From positions 96,243,704 through 96,307,703 of the forward strand of contig OX457036.1 in the NCBI GenBank assembly GCA_949752735.1: a DNA stretch of 64,000 bases. Reading direction: 5' to 3'. This document shows, in pieces, positions 1 to 10,918 of this stretch. Under the pieces are notes generated by a model, which was not told where the DNA came from, did no database searches, and was given only the letters and a program-made list of their open reading frames with translations. A program made the translations under genes and the position numbers. Position 1 is the first letter of the stretch, and each line of letters begins with the position of its first letter. Source of the stretch: Lumbricus terrestris. Its lineage: Eukaryota; Annelida; Clitellata; Crassiclitellata; Lumbricidae.

Positions 1-613
1 CAGAAAGTGACCTTCAAGAGACTTTGATGACTGTAACAAACGTGACTGATACAGAATGGAGTTTTGAACCAAGAAAATGTAGGCTAATTGTACAGCATTT
101 AACAATTGACAATGTATAGGCCTATCAGATAATTCAAATAATTTTATTTTAAATCCTTCAAAATAATTATTATGAGACGTGTTGACATTGAAGCAGGATC
201 TCATAGCGATTCAGAATTTCGACGTAGATTATTGAATGAGAAGGCCTTGAAAATTAGTTGTGGCCCTGGGCCTCCAAACCCTGTCCGAGGCCCTGGTCAT
301 TGTAGCAGCTAATATAGGAGCTAGTACAGGAACTAGTATAGAAGTTAATACAGCAGTTAACATTGAAATTAATAAAGTACTAATACAGCAGACAAAATGG
401 CAGCTAATTTGGCAGTCAATAATAATTGCAGTCAATTATAATAGGCCTATGGAAGTTGGCGTGGTAATGTCTACTGACATTTGTACTTTGGAGCCATCGT
501 CTGTAATCGGCACCATATTTCGTCATTAATGACAGCAAATTAGTGAAATTGATTCGAAATGCAGCAGATCTTTTTAACCACGTGATGCCAAGTCGAATCT
601 AATTTCCTTTCAG
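1..613. other. Non-coding, probably CCN intron
   Basis: No convincing exon is seen. The stretch ends in a pyrimidine-rich acceptor (TTTCCTTTCAG) directly before the CCN TSP1 exon, so it is most simply the preceding intron. It contains the palindrome TAGGCCTA near 116 and 441. The overlapping short open frames near 229-529 have no recognisable domain. Confidence 0.6.
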
Positions 614-813
614 TCGGGTCATCCTACGTGTCATCGGGAGCCGCCATTAAAGATGGCCGCTGTATAAAGGAGACGACTGGCTGGAGCGCATGCTCCGTGA
701 CCTGTGACGTCGGCTGGTCGATTCGACTGACCAATGAGAATCGACAATGCATTCATGTCCAACAACGACGTCTCTGCATCGTCAGACCTTGTCAGCTTAA
801 AGACAAACACGTG
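614..813 (+). CDS. CCN exon: TSP1 module
   Basis: The exon opens after TTTCCTTTCAG, with two bases completing a codon begun upstream. It encodes a thrombospondin type-1 module with the CCN pattern: a Cys before ETTGWSACSVTCDVGWSIR, then the Asn-x-Asn region, then RRLCIVRPC. WSACS and the following Cys residues match the family consensus. The 3' end is placed before GTAGGA at 814; GTGGTA at 811 is an alternative. Both leave phase 0, so the choice only adds or removes one Val. Confidence 0.85.
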
Positions 814-2957
814 GTAGGACTGACACAGTGTCTACTGATAAATTTCGATATGTTTGGTATGCTTAGATGTTTGTTTCAGTGTGGTTGAATGTCTGCTTCA
901 GTGTTGGTTGGATTTTGGTTGTCACTTGTCAGTGAGGCTGTGGTTGAATGTTTGCTTTAGAAAGTTTAGAGTTTCAACGATTTCCAATGTTCTCAAAAGA
1001 TCCGGTAGGCCTATTGAATATCAATCAGCTTCTACCTTGGCTTCGGTGTAAATCTGTATGCGATGCACAGTCTACGACTCTGCGAGTTGTTGTGCTTGAC
1101 TGGATAATTGTGTCAGTTTAATTACCACAATGATTGATTGGTTGGTTGATTGAAGACACTGACACAGATAATGTACATCTTCCAATGCATACGTAAACAA
1201 GATTCAACCATTCCGACAAAAAATCCCTCGTGATAGACTATTGCCGCAAAGTTTCCCGAAACTTCTTTAAACGTATAGTTGCATATAAGCTAATTTATAT
1301 TCATATGTTTAGGTATGTGTTTGTTTGCTTATGTATGCCTTAGAGTTGCCGGGTATGGTTCCGTATGCTTAGATATGTTTGCATTCACCTGAGGTCGAAT
1401 GTGTTGAATGAGTGTTGAGTGTCTTCAGATGTGTTGGCCATAATTATGTGGTAGGTGACACTGAACGTTTCTATGCGTGCATGCCTGTAGTTGTCGAAAG
1501 TCCCTTGTGACATGTGGTGTTGCCGGTGTTTGAGTGTCCTTTAACTCACCTTTTTATTTGCCATGCTTTTGCCACCGATCTATTACAGCCATATGATAAA
1601 TAATTCACATAATCTAATTTCACACCATATGCTGTTTGAGACGGTCCCTGCGTCGTGTAAATCACCACTGGCAACAGTGACACGCATTCTGACACCCTCC
1701 CCTTCCAACGGACTCCCCATCATTCAGCAAAACACCCTTCTGGAATGGTTCGTCTGGTCTTCCAGCCATGTAGCCCCTGTCTCCCTATGGATTATCTTTT
1801 GACTGATTGATGCATTGGAGCAATGAGTAGATTGTCGGGGATGAACCGAGATGGTAGCGGAGGCGTGTTCACGTGGATGGAAGAATCGGAGAACCGATCA
1901 ATCTGAGGAAAACTTATGGTGCAGTAAATTGCTGAAATTCAGTTCACCATTCGACCGCATGAATGTATCTCGTTTTTCCCCTATCATCCCTCGGGAAGAA
2001 GTCAGTAACTTTGCAAGCGAGTAAACCTTTACTTGCTTGAAATAAGCTTAGAGGCATTTTACAATACAATGTTTTCAATTGTTTGAAAGGAGCTTTGTTA
2101 GTAAAAAAGAAACTTGATTCGATTTTATGGCCTGCTAACAGCTTTGCAAATTTGTTTGAAAGTCTGGCTTTATATACAGTTATAGGCCTATCCATGGCTG
2201 TATGAACAGGAAGTATAAAACCTTAAACGGAGTTAAAGTTATTCATTGGGGCAATCTTTTAAACGAGCACAATAATAATTATTATCGTAAAGTTTATATT
2301 TTTATGGTGAGCGAATGAATGATCTCCTACATACCAAAGTACCCGTATGCACGGAAATGTTAATGATCGATTTTTGCATTCCCTGTACTTTAGATAAGCT
2401 TATTGTTCATTCGCATAAGAGTGGGATGGAATGAAATGCTATCCAATGAATAAGGAACAAAAGAATTGTTGTACGAGGGTTGATGAATGGTTTGTAGCGA
2501 CGTGCATCAAATTAACCTACTTCATACATGTATAGCATTAATATACTTCATCAAATTCAGCCATATTTCATTAGGCCGCCATTTTGTAGCATTTTCTCAC
2601 ATTCACTCATGCAACAGAACAATTCACAAAATTACATCACTTCGTACCACATTAAATTAGTGTCTATGCACCGTTCGATGGTACATAAGTGTCTGGTTTT
2701 GCGTGTAGCAGGGTCGAGACTGCAAAAGCACTTGGCGTCAGGACGATGCGATGCGAGTGTCACACGGCGACTGTGTGAGCGTGAAGGAGTTCCGACCGAA
2801 GTACTGCAGTACGTGTAAGAGACAACGCTGCTGTCGACCGGATCTATCCAAGACTCTGACGATTGAAATGAACTGCGCTGCTAATAACAGGACAACTCAT
2901 GTGGAGAAATTCATGTGGATTAAGAGCTGCAGATGTAGAGCTGTCTACTGCAGCTAA
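614..2957 (+). CDS. CCN family matricellular protein, 3' part of gene
   Basis: The exons are 614-813 and 2712-2957. CCN proteins (CTGF/CYR61/NOV type) are secreted matrix-associated signalling modulators built from IGFBP, VWC, TSP1 and C-terminal cystine-knot modules. Only TSP1 and the knot are present; the IGFBP and VWC exons must lie left of the window. The two exons join in phase 0, and the join gives the family order: TSP1 ending in VRPC, a short linker, then GRDC and the knot. The intron is 1.9 kb. A possible polyadenylation signal AATAAA lies at 3368-3373, about 410 bp after the stop. The family call is strong. Which vertebrate CCN it is closest to cannot be judged from these two modules. 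Confidence 0.87.
814..2711 (+). other. CCN intron, no gene seen
   Basis: The intron runs from the TSP1 donor to the GTGTAGCAG acceptor. It contains AT-rich, TTTG/TGTTTG-rich sequence (860-1400) with no domain-bearing frame on either strand. The minus frame at 1944-2195 has no recognisable motif and no convincing splice context. Confidence 0.6.
2712..2957 (+). CDS. CCN terminal exon: cystine-knot (CT) module
   Basis: This is the terminal exon in phase 0, starting GRDCKSTW and ending in TAA at 2955-2957. It has the CCN CT cystine-knot spacing: GDC, then FRPKYCSTC, RCC, LTIEMNC, and WIKSCRCRAVYC before the stop. F/YRPKYC, RCC, TLTIE and WIKSCxC are hallmark CCN positions. The CT module mediates dimerisation and binding to heparan sulfate and integrins in known CCN proteins. 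The protein ends almost directly after the last Cys, as is usual for the family. Confidence 0.87.
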   Translation, partial: GRDCKSTWRQDDAMRVSHGDCVSVKEFRPKYCSTCKRQRCCRPDLSKTLTIEMNCAANNRTTHVEKFMWIKSCRCRAVYCS

Positions 2958-4937
2958 TTGTTATTATCATCAACAACACATTCCTTTTCTCTTCTGTTGT
3001 CCTATCTCTCTTCTCTCAACGAACAGAAAAGACGCTTCATCACGTTACTATGAAACATCGTCATCGCCTCATCTTCAACGTCTTTAGGAAGAGCATAACG
3101 ACACTGTCGAGGTTTATATAGCGCCGTTCAATTAAATGCAATGATCGTCGATTGATGTTGGCTTCTAAACAAAAGTCAGATTAAGATATCGTAACCTTTT
3201 GAGTGAAGATATGTCGAGGACCCCTGGCGCCTTAGAGATTGGTCGGAAGATAGGCTTAGCCAAGCATTATATGCAATCTAAGAAAGATGATATTTTAAAT
3301 TGAATTTGAAGTAGATTTGAACTGGGTAACTCTTACGTTAGGCTACAAGAGTCCGGGCTAGCATCCAAATAAACACCTCAACACTGTTGGTAACAATTAG
3401 GCTACATGTACATTACCGAGGGAACGAGACCGAAGGCATCGCAATTAATTTTGCGCAGGGGAAGTCGAGCAAAGAAACATTTAAACATTTCCGAGATTTC
3501 GGATAGAGTACAATCATCACAAAAGAGCGAGGCAATTTTACACAGCCTTCTTTGTTTGAAATCGAAGGGGCTCAACATTCAAGGGGTCCACCACCGAAGC
3601 TCTTTACAGAAACCATGCTACGCTACTGAACCCTACTGAGTCAACGCTGCGCTCGTAAATATGCTGGTGCCCTGCGCCTGATTTTCGAGTGACTCTTTAA
3701 AAGTTAGGAGCGACGGTCGATTGCGATCAACCATCCAGAATATTTGCTTGTCATCCCAGGGTAACTATTCTGAACTCTCGGTGGACTTGCCAAAGAGGCA
3801 AAGACGCAATTGAGGCAAATAAGTGTCCGGCTGCTACATGCACAATGACGGCCAGCAAAATGACCGTCGGAATTTCACCTTTCGTTTCCATTCCAATTCC
3901 ATTAATTTGTTTTCTTTTAGTTCTGTAAATTTGCTTCTCGCTTTAAGTTTCGATTGTTCGTCTTTCTGAATTATAGTCATTTTGCTCCAGTAGCTACACA
4001 TTTTGTGATGTATATTTGCTGACTCTGTCGCTTGAAGATCTTGTTTCGTCATCTCTGTGCAGATAATGATGTGTTTTCCGGTGGCATCGTCTTCCTGCAA
4101 ATTTAAAAAAAATCCTACAGCTAACCCAAAATGTTTCAACCTAATGTGATACATGACGCTAAATAATTATATGAAAATATTAAAGACGTTTTAAATTTTA
4201 TTCTCGTTTAATAAATAATGTTCGGAAGTTGTTTTGCGGGGAAATCAACAGCCGAGGACAGCAACGATGAGAAGCAAGTATACCCTACGAATACGGTTTC
4301 TAAGCTTAAAGGTAGCAAGCAGACAGATAAGCATGTTGCATGCTTTGATAAAGTACCGGTAGGCTGTAGACTATTGTAGGCACGCTTAGAGAGGAAATGA
4401 AACAGGGAAACAGATTTGCAAGTAGACTATACGAAGTTGGCAGCAATTGAGGACCTCCTGGAGCAACGAGTATTAGCTGATTCAAGTGCAAAAAATGTAT
4501 TATAATTAGCATATATGCTTCCTTCTGCAGTTACATAGTATTCTTGTGCACTAGACCTTAGATCCGCGTCAATACAGTTAGGCTATATGGAAACTAAAAA
4601 AACACTAGCTGTACAGTAGGGCGGTATAGGCCAACAGCACAGTATCACACTATAGTATAATACTACTGAAATTTTTTCGGCTTAACATGCAAATGTCAGT
4701 ACATTGTGCTTCAGCAACTTTTTGGGAGACCCTCATACTATTGAAGTGTTGTAGCGCCAAAGACATTTGTTCATCTATGGCGTTCTTGGAAATTGAACGA
4801 ATTTGCATTTTTTTAAAATTTAAAATTAAAAAATTCCTGGTTTGTTGGTAATTTCTGCAATCAAATTCAAAACACGACTCAAAATAGGCTTATATCTTCG
4901 CTACGAGTGCCATTTCCCGATCATTCGATGCAATGTT
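2958..4937. other. Intergenic stretch downstream of CCN
   Basis: This is the 3' UTR of the CCN gene followed by unique-looking AT-rich DNA. A minus-strand open frame (3834-4141) begins right after a good acceptor (AAATTTGCAG) but has no recognisable domain; it is discussed as a finding. A trace like a LINE tail (TATATAGCGCC) lies near 3115. Nothing else is supported. Confidence 0.5.
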
Positions 4938-4964
4938 CAATCAATCAATCAATCAATCAATCAA
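4938..4964 (-). repeat. LINE 3' tetranucleotide tail
   Basis: About seven copies of AATC on + (GATT on -) sit directly after the end of the LINE 3' UTR. Short tandem tails instead of poly(A) are typical of CR1/L2-type elements. Confidence 0.8.
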
Positions 4965-5382
4965 TATACTTTATTGATCATCATGTATATGTATACATAC
5001 AGTATAGCACAAACAAACAGTAGTTGAAAATGTCACATGCATAGATGTCAAAGGGTTAAGCCCAAAGGAACGTAAGGTTCCGCTAACAGGGTTGCCCTAA
5101 TTACACGAAGAATCAATCTATCATCAACTTTCTGCATAACAGTATATGTGTATAGACAGTTGTATATGATCAAGGTGTAAAACAATCTCTTCCATTTTAC
5201 AAGTTTATCGAAATGCATTGAATGTAAGTTATGCAACTTAAACAAGTGGGGAAAACAAAATAACAAACAGACTAAACTAAACTAAACTAAGCTAAAAAAA
5301 CCAAACTAAAAACACAACAGTTAAGAGAATACAACAGTGCACGTGTAGGTAGTGCACTTCAAAACAAAACCATTTTGTGCAA

Positions 5383-8300
5383 TTATGCAATAGTATCCAA
5401 AATAAATAATTTCAATTTGTATTTGAATTGGTACATTGTAGTTATAGAAGTAAGATCAATAGGCAGAGAATTCCACATCGACGGTCCACATATTCTAATA
5501 CTATGCAGTCCAGTAGTGGTACGAACACTTCTTTGGTGGTATCTATTTACAGATCGTGTATAATGTCCATGAACGTCTGAATTTTTACAAAACCAGTGGT
5601 TGAAGCTTGTTATGATTAGATTTCTGTGAAGTTTATACATAAATACTCCAATTTGTAGTTTATTAATGTAGTCAAAAGGCAGAATTTTCAAATCACTGAA
5701 TAATGGTTGTGTGTGGGCTCTAAAAGGTGCATTGCATATAATTCGAACAGCTCGCTTTTGTAGGGTTGTCAAAATAGTTAAACGAGTGTGGTATGTGGAA
5801 GCCCACGTAATATTACAATATGACACATACGGGTATATCAAAGAGTAATATAAATTCACAAGTATATCTCGCGGCATAAGGTGTCGAACACGAGAGATTA
5901 TGCCTATATTTTTTGATATCTTTTTGGATATAGAGTTTATATGCTCCCTCCATGTTAATTGTTCATCAATGTGAACACCCAAAAATTTGGTTGATGATAC
6001 CCTACAAATACATTGTTCATCTATTTTAATTGATATATTGCAATTTGTTGCTGTTCTAAGTTTAATTTTAGAGCAGAACAAAATAAAATTCGTCTTCTCA
6101 AGGTTCAGCGATAATTTGTTGGCTTTGAACCAATCGCCTTCAAGTTTTAATTCGGCATTAATTTTTTTAACCAAGACTTCAATAACTTTATCTGACATAA
6201 ACACATTGGTGTCATCAGCAAACATGACAAAGCTGAGTAATGACGAGCTGTTCGAAATATCATTCACATATATTAGGAACAAAAGTGGACCCAGTACGGA
6301 ACCTTGTGGCACACCACAAGTAACATCAGTTTCATGTGAAATGTTCCCGTTATATAAGACACTCTGCTTTCTATTTCTTAAGTAATCTATAAGCCAATCA
6401 GGACATACACCTCTTATGCCATAATGTTCAAGTTTGCTTATCAGAATTTTATGATTCACCGTGTCAAATGCTTTAGATAAGTCAAAGAAGACACCCATAG
6501 AAAAGTGGTTTTCCTCCTTGGCTTCAGAGATTTTATCATACATTTCCATTACGGCCATGTATGTAGAGTGGCCTGTTCGAAAGCCATACTGACTTGTGTA
6601 CAATATATTCTTTACTGTTAGATATGTCATTATTCTTCGGTAAATAATCTTTTCAAAAAACTTGGAGAAATATGGTAAGATAGATATTGGTCGATAGTTA
6701 CTTAATTGATTCCTATCTCCGGCCTTAAAGATGGGAATTATTTTGGCAATTTTCAAACTATTAGGAACAATTCCACTAACAATGGAGCAATTTATTATTT
6801 CTGTCAGAGGAATTGAAATAGCTTCTATGACATATTTGGCTAACTGGGGGTCAATCTCATCTAGCCCTCTACTGTGAGTGGTTCGTAGTTCATAGGCAAT
6901 CGATATTATTTCAGCTGGTGATGTTAATTCTATCCCAATAGAAGAAGTAGACCGGTCTTTCAAGTATTCAAGAAAAGATGCATTAGTGTCAGGAATTTTT
7001 GCGGCCAACTTCGGTCCAATTTCTGTAAAGAATTCATTAAATTTGCAAGCAATAAGGTGCTTATCTTTAATTTCTACATTATTGATAAGAAAGCTATCTG
7101 GCATCTCAGAGTTTCTGTTTCCATGTAGAAGCATTTTAATTACTTTCCAGGTTTTATTCAAGTCATTTTCACATTCCAGAAATTTTCCCATATAATAATG
7201 ACGCTCAGTTGCTTTTCGTATTTTTAAAAATTTATTTCGATAGGCTATGAAGCTAGACTTATTTTCTTGTGTTGGGTTTTTTATGTATTTTTTATATAGA
7301 TGCGATTTCTTTCTACAGGATTTTAGCAGCGCTTGTGTCATCCAAGGCTGTTTAATTTTCAATCTTGTTTTCAACGAATAATTTGTTTTTGGGAAAGAAT
7401 GTTCATATGCTGATTTATATTTTTCAATAAATGTTTCATAAGCAGAGGATGGGTCTCCTTGCTCACATGCATGGAATACTTCTGACCAGTCGGTAGAGTT
7501 CAGCAAGCCATCAAATTGACTTTTTGTTTTCTCATTAATGATTCTTTTCTCGTAAGTAGGAATTTTTTCCATTAATGGTCGTACAAATTTGGTTTGTGTA
7601 AAAATAGGTAGATGGTCAGACAAATCATTTATAATGATGGCGGAGTCAGAGCAGTCAGATAAAGTATTCGTGAAGATATTATCAATTAAGGTAGCTGTAT
7701 CATCAGTTATTCTTGTTGGCCTTAAGATCATTGGTAAAAATCGATTTGAAGTTAACGAATTAAAAAACGTTCGGGTAGGTGTATGCGCGTTCACTTTTAG
7801 TAAATCAATATTGAAATCACCAGCCAAAAAAGAATTGCTCTTTGTTCTAGATAAATGCGACAGCAATGAGTCAAATTCTTCATTGAACAGATCAAGACCA
7901 TCACCCGGCGGTCGATAGATGACGCCGACCGTCAAGTCCTTCTCTGTCTTCTGCCTAATTTTTATAAACATACATTCATAAGCCCCTGGCTTAGACATTG
8001 CCCATTTGGCTTCTATCTGTTGATACTCAGTACCACTCCTGACAAAGAAGCCCACTCCTCCCCCTCCTCTCCCATCACTCCTACATCTGTGAACAAAACT
8101 GTATCCAGGTATGGAGACAGTAGTAGCAGTGTCTGCATCCAACCAGGTTTCCGTTAAGGCTAAAATTGTTGCTTTAGTTTGACATAGTAGAATATTTACT
8201 TCGGAAACCTTGTGAAGCAAACTCCTACAATTAAGATGCATAATAGAAAGGGATTGCTCATTTAAATTAAACTTAGTACCGATTTCCTCAGCACACATAT

Positions 8301-8652
8301 ATCTACTATTGCACAGTTTTATATCATTATAGTAATTAGTGTCAGGGTCAATATCAGGATTAGTTAGTATAGGAGAGTTTTCTGCGTATTCATCCACTGG
8401 GCAAAAGACACAGTCCATAAATTCACCAGGCTGGGCCTCAACATTGGTTTTAGAGACTACACTAATAAATTCCTGGTCATTATCTTCGTGATCAATTGGG
8501 AAGGCAGACACATTACACCTATTACAATGCCTTGCATCAGGCCTATCAATTGGGTTCGAATAGTTAGCACAAGAACAATAGTTAATTGTTGTGCAAAGCG
8601 CACAACCAGAAACACACGTACACAACAAAACTGAAAAATCTGAGTCATCCAT
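5383..8652 (-). CDS. LINE ORF2: endonuclease-reverse transcriptase
   Basis: The frame is 1089 residues and uninterrupted. Residues about 11-50 form a Cys-rich N-terminus. The apurinic-type endonuclease follows: HLNCRSL near 139, ALTETWLD near 165, YRPPGD near 246, AGDFNIDLL near 277 and LSDHLPIF near 344 carry the expected Asn, Glu, Asp and His active-site residues. The reverse transcriptase follows: FDLSKAFDTVNH near 723, CGVPQGSVLGPLLF near 779 and MFADDTNVF near 810. A C-terminal LKFLGVHIDEQLTW and thumb region follow. Every catalytic residue I can check is present, so the element may still be able to copy itself. It nicks target DNA and primes reverse transcription there. It lies downstream of ORF1 and was probably translated from the same transcript. 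Confidence 0.92.
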   Translation of the reverse strand: MDDSDFSVLLCTCVSGCALCTTINYCSCANYSNPIDRPDARHCNRCNVSAFPIDHEDNDQEFISVVSKTNVEAQPGEFMDCVFCPVDEYAENSPILTNPDIDPDTNYYNDIKLCNSRYMCAEEIGTKFNLNEQSLSIMHLNCRSLLHKVSEVNILLCQTKATILALTETWLDADTATTVSIPGYSFVHRCRSDGRGGGGVGFFVRSGTEYQQIEAKWAMSKPGAYECMFIKIRQKTEKDLTVGVIYRPPGDGLDLFNEEFDSLLSHLSRTKSNSFLAGDFNIDLLKVNAHTPTRTFFNSLTSNRFLPMILRPTRITDDTATLIDNIFTNTLSDCSDSAIIINDLSDHLPIFTQTKFVRPLMEKIPTYEKRIINEKTKSQFDGLLNSTDWSEVFHACEQGDPSSAYETFIEKYKSAYEHSFPKTNYSLKTRLKIKQPWMTQALLKSCRKKSHLYKKYIKNPTQENKSSFIAYRNKFLKIRKATERHYYMGKFLECENDLNKTWKVIKMLLHGNRNSEMPDSFLINNVEIKDKHLIACKFNEFFTEIGPKLAAKIPDTNASFLEYLKDRSTSSIGIELTSPAEIISIAYELRTTHSRGLDEIDPQLAKYVIEAISIPLTEIINCSIVSGIVPNSLKIAKIIPIFKAGDRNQLSNYRPISILPYFSKFFEKIIYRRIMTYLTVKNILYTSQYGFRTGHSTYMAVMEMYDKISEAKEENHFSMGVFFDLSKAFDTVNHKILISKLEHYGIRGVCPDWLIDYLRNRKQSVLYNGNISHETDVTCGVPQGSVLGPLLFLIYVNDISNSSSLLSFVMFADDTNVFMSDKVIEVLVKKINAELKLEGDWFKANKLSLNLEKTNFILFCSKIKLRTATNCNISIKIDEQCICRVSSTKFLGVHIDEQLTWREHINSISKKISKNIGIISRVRHLMPRDILVNLYYSLIYPYVSYCNITWASTYHTRLTILTTLQKRAVRIICNAPFRAHTQPLFSDLKILPFDYINKLQIGVFMYKLHRNLIITSFNHWFCKNSDVHGHYTRSVNRYHQRSVRTTTGLHSIRICGPSMWNSLPIDLTSITTMYQFKYKLKLFILDTIA

Positions 8653-8795
8653 TCAACTCACACAAAACGAAAAGTCAGGCTATAAGACAAAAGTCAAAAG
8701 CGATCCAATGAAGGATTTTAGTATTTTAGCAATATCTTGTAATGAAAAATGTACAAGAGGATACAGACAACGTTCAAGTTAATGGACTGGATTAG

Positions 8796-9635
8796 TTAGT
8801 CCTCACTTGGCAGGTCGTGGATCGAGTTGATCTTGGTGGGTTTTTCGTTCACAGAAGTCGTCCTCTTGATGTAGATCTCTCCATTGGTAGTCCAAGCCCC
8901 CGTAAGACGCTTCCCACGCAGTAACTTCCGGGCACGAAAAAAGATCTCCGAGTTACTCTTGGTCAGCTGCTCATTGATGAAGACCGGTGTGCTTGAGTGG
9001 TTGAAGGATCCAACGGACGATCGGAGACCTCTTCGTGCTCTATATACATCGTCGCGAATGCGTCGTGAGGTAAATCGTACAACAATTGGACGAATTCCAT
9101 CCTTATTTCCGCCTCGGATACGATGTGCAATAGAGATGTCTTGCCTAGTGATGGGGACTCCCAAACGTTGATTACAGAGATCCACGATCAGATCGCAGGT
9201 GGCAAGGCTTGTTTCCTTCAGCTGATCTCCTTCACCCACTCCCTGACCCGAGATCCTCTCAGCCATCGACCCTTCGGAGATTCCATGAACCACCAGGTTG
9301 TCTGCCTTTGAAAAAACCTCCATTTGATCCATACGCTGTTTTAGTTGAACATTTTCTTTCGTCAGTCTAGCCACAGATTCTTCACAAGACTTAATTCGGG
9401 CGTCGAACACCTCCCGCACCACCGTCTCAATGGTATCTCTGAGAGTTACCTCAAACTTCTTCAACCGTTCACGTACAACATCATCAATCGCGGGTTTTAG
9501 AGAAACCATAAGACTCGTGCGCAGTGCCTCGATCACTCGCCCCTCCGTTAGTGCGTCGATTAGATCATCTCGATCGACTTTTAAAGTTTCCTTTTTAGGC
9601 ATTTTCGACGTAGGAAGTCCTTGGAAAGAGTTCAT
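8796..9635 (-). CDS. LINE ORF1: coiled-coil RNA-binding protein
   Basis: The 279-residue frame encodes the LINE ORF1 protein. Residues about 20-110 are a long charged helix with heptad character (VVRERLKKFEVTLRDTIE through LTKENVQLKQRMDQME), a likely coiled coil for multimer formation. From about 110 it resembles the L1-type RRM and C-terminal fold: DNLVVHGISEG, then DISIAHRIRG, RPIVVRFTSRRIRDDV, TPVFINEQLT, and IYIKRT. These proteins coat the element RNA. An internal Met (MPKKETLK) 11 codons in is an alternative start. Confidence 0.85.
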   Translation of the reverse strand: MNSFQGLPTSKMPKKETLKVDRDDLIDALTEGRVIEALRTSLMVSLKPAIDDVVRERLKKFEVTLRDTIETVVREVFDARIKSCEESVARLTKENVQLKQRMDQMEVFSKADNLVVHGISEGSMAERISGQGVGEGDQLKETSLATCDLIVDLCNQRLGVPITRQDISIAHRIRGGNKDGIRPIVVRFTSRRIRDDVYRARRGLRSSVGSFNHSSTPVFINEQLTKSNSEIFFRARKLLRGKRLTGAWTTNGEIYIKRTTSVNEKPTKINSIHDLPSED

Positions 9636-9784
9636 ATGATTTGTTTAACTTTTACTTTATTCATTACTTAGAAAATATAATTAACTTCACGAGTCGCTTT
9701 TTTCTCGTGTCACGCCATCGGAAGTCACGTGGTCAGCATGGTCAGATGTTAAGATGCACTTGTCTCGAGTATGATCTTTGCACT

Positions 9785-10010
9785 GCACCAGGGCTGCAGC
9801 AGAACTGAACTGCTGAATTTGATGAATAAAGAAATTGTTAGTTTAATTATAAGTTTATTTATTTAAGTCTGTGACCACATTTTTCAGCACTGAAATAATA
9901 GAGCGACTTTTTAAGATGACAGCTTAATGTGATACCATTACAATGTAGAAAGGCAGGAAGAAATCAAACGGGGGCACAATCTCCTCCCCAAACTATTTCC
10001 TCCTCGACGA
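9785..10010 (+). repeat. Repeat shared with the interior of a hAT element
   Basis: This fragment aligns with the interior of the hAT element at 53883-55540 (about 55060-55410): both contain GATGAATAAAGAAATTGTT or a close variant, then TTTTCAGCACTGAA and AATGACAGC/GATGACAGC. The same GACAGC...ACCATTACA core recurs around 26770-26960 inside another hAT element. No inverted ends remain here, so it is a remnant. Confidence 0.6.
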
Positions 10011-10083
10011 GCAAAGCCTCGATGATCGTCCTTTGGACGCTCGTTCGTTCCCCTAAAACAATGATCCTAGAGGAGGTCTAGAT

Positions 10084-10910
10084 CAGTGGTTCTCAAAGTG
10101 GTGGTCCGCGGACCGGCGCCGGTCCGCGGAGACCTGATCACCGGTCCGTGAAGAAGTCTGAGAGTGAAAACATATTATAAATATTAATTTATATATGTTT
10201 CAAAAAGTAAAATTATTTGAATTGCTATTCAAAATTTATACAAACGTCTTCCTCAAATTTTAAAAATACATTACCAGTGCCTTATTTTAACTTGCCAACT
10301 GACTTTTTAAACAATTTGTATTTTTGAAATTAATTTTCTACGTCTATTGGATTCACAGTTTCGTTTCATATCTGTTGATTCTTTGGTGTACGGTAGTCAA
10401 GTAAACGCTGATCAATCATTAAGTTTTTTTCTTACTGTCAGTGTCTTTTAATTTAAAAACACGATACAAAATTATAAATAAAACAAATGTGTTAATATGA
10501 TTCACTATATTTAAAAATTTTGAAATGTGGTGATATTCTGATTTCTGTGTTTTATTTCGAGCAGGTGTTTCCATCATTAGCGCAAAATCTTAGTAATGTG
10601 TCATTATCTGTTTTAGCAGATCCTCTTATATAGGCCAACATTAACAAAATTCTAATCTTCTTTGAAACTTTGAGTTCAAAATTTAAAAATGCAATTAAAT
10701 GACAATTAAATTGAGAAATAACTGAAATACTATTAGGAATATGTTCAAATTAATTAAACAAATCCCTAATTACGAATAACCCTGTAATATTCTTTTTTAT
10801 AATAGATCTACAGTTCGTTTTTGTTTGCGCATGACATTAAAGTTAGTGGTCCGCGAGCTTCCAACAAAATTATTGCCGGTCCGTGGCCTGCGGAAGTTTG
10901 AGAACCACTG
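10084..10910. mobile_element. Non-autonomous hAT element, 827 bp
   Basis: Terminal inverted repeats start CAGTGGTTCTCAAA and end with the complement TTTGAGAACCACTG. They are flanked by a perfect 8-bp target duplication GTCTAGAT (10076-10083 and 10911-10918). Subterminal CCGGTCCG motifs appear at both ends, with a 26-bp perfect palindrome at 10105-10130. There is no transposase ORF. The 8-bp duplication and CAG ends define the hAT superfamily; CAGTGGTTCTCAAA is a widespread hAT terminus. Confidence 0.92.
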
Positions 10911-10918
10911 GTCTAGAT

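Larger units (their letters stand above)
4938..9660 (-). mobile_element. Apparently intact CR1/L2-like LINE
   Basis: This is a non-LTR retrotransposon on the minus strand with two complete ORFs (ORF1 8796-9635, ORF2 5383-8652) separated by 143 bp. Its 3' end carries an AATAAA-like motif (AATAAAGTATATTGATT) and a tetranucleotide tail, (GATT)n on the minus strand at 4938-4964. The 3' UTR (about 4965-5382) includes an (ACTAA)n tract near 5270-5300. The exact 5' end is unsure; about 9660 is taken just beyond the ORF1 start. No target-site duplication was found. The endonuclease type, FADD motif and simple-repeat tail place it in the Jockey/CR1/L2 group. Confidence 0.88.
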
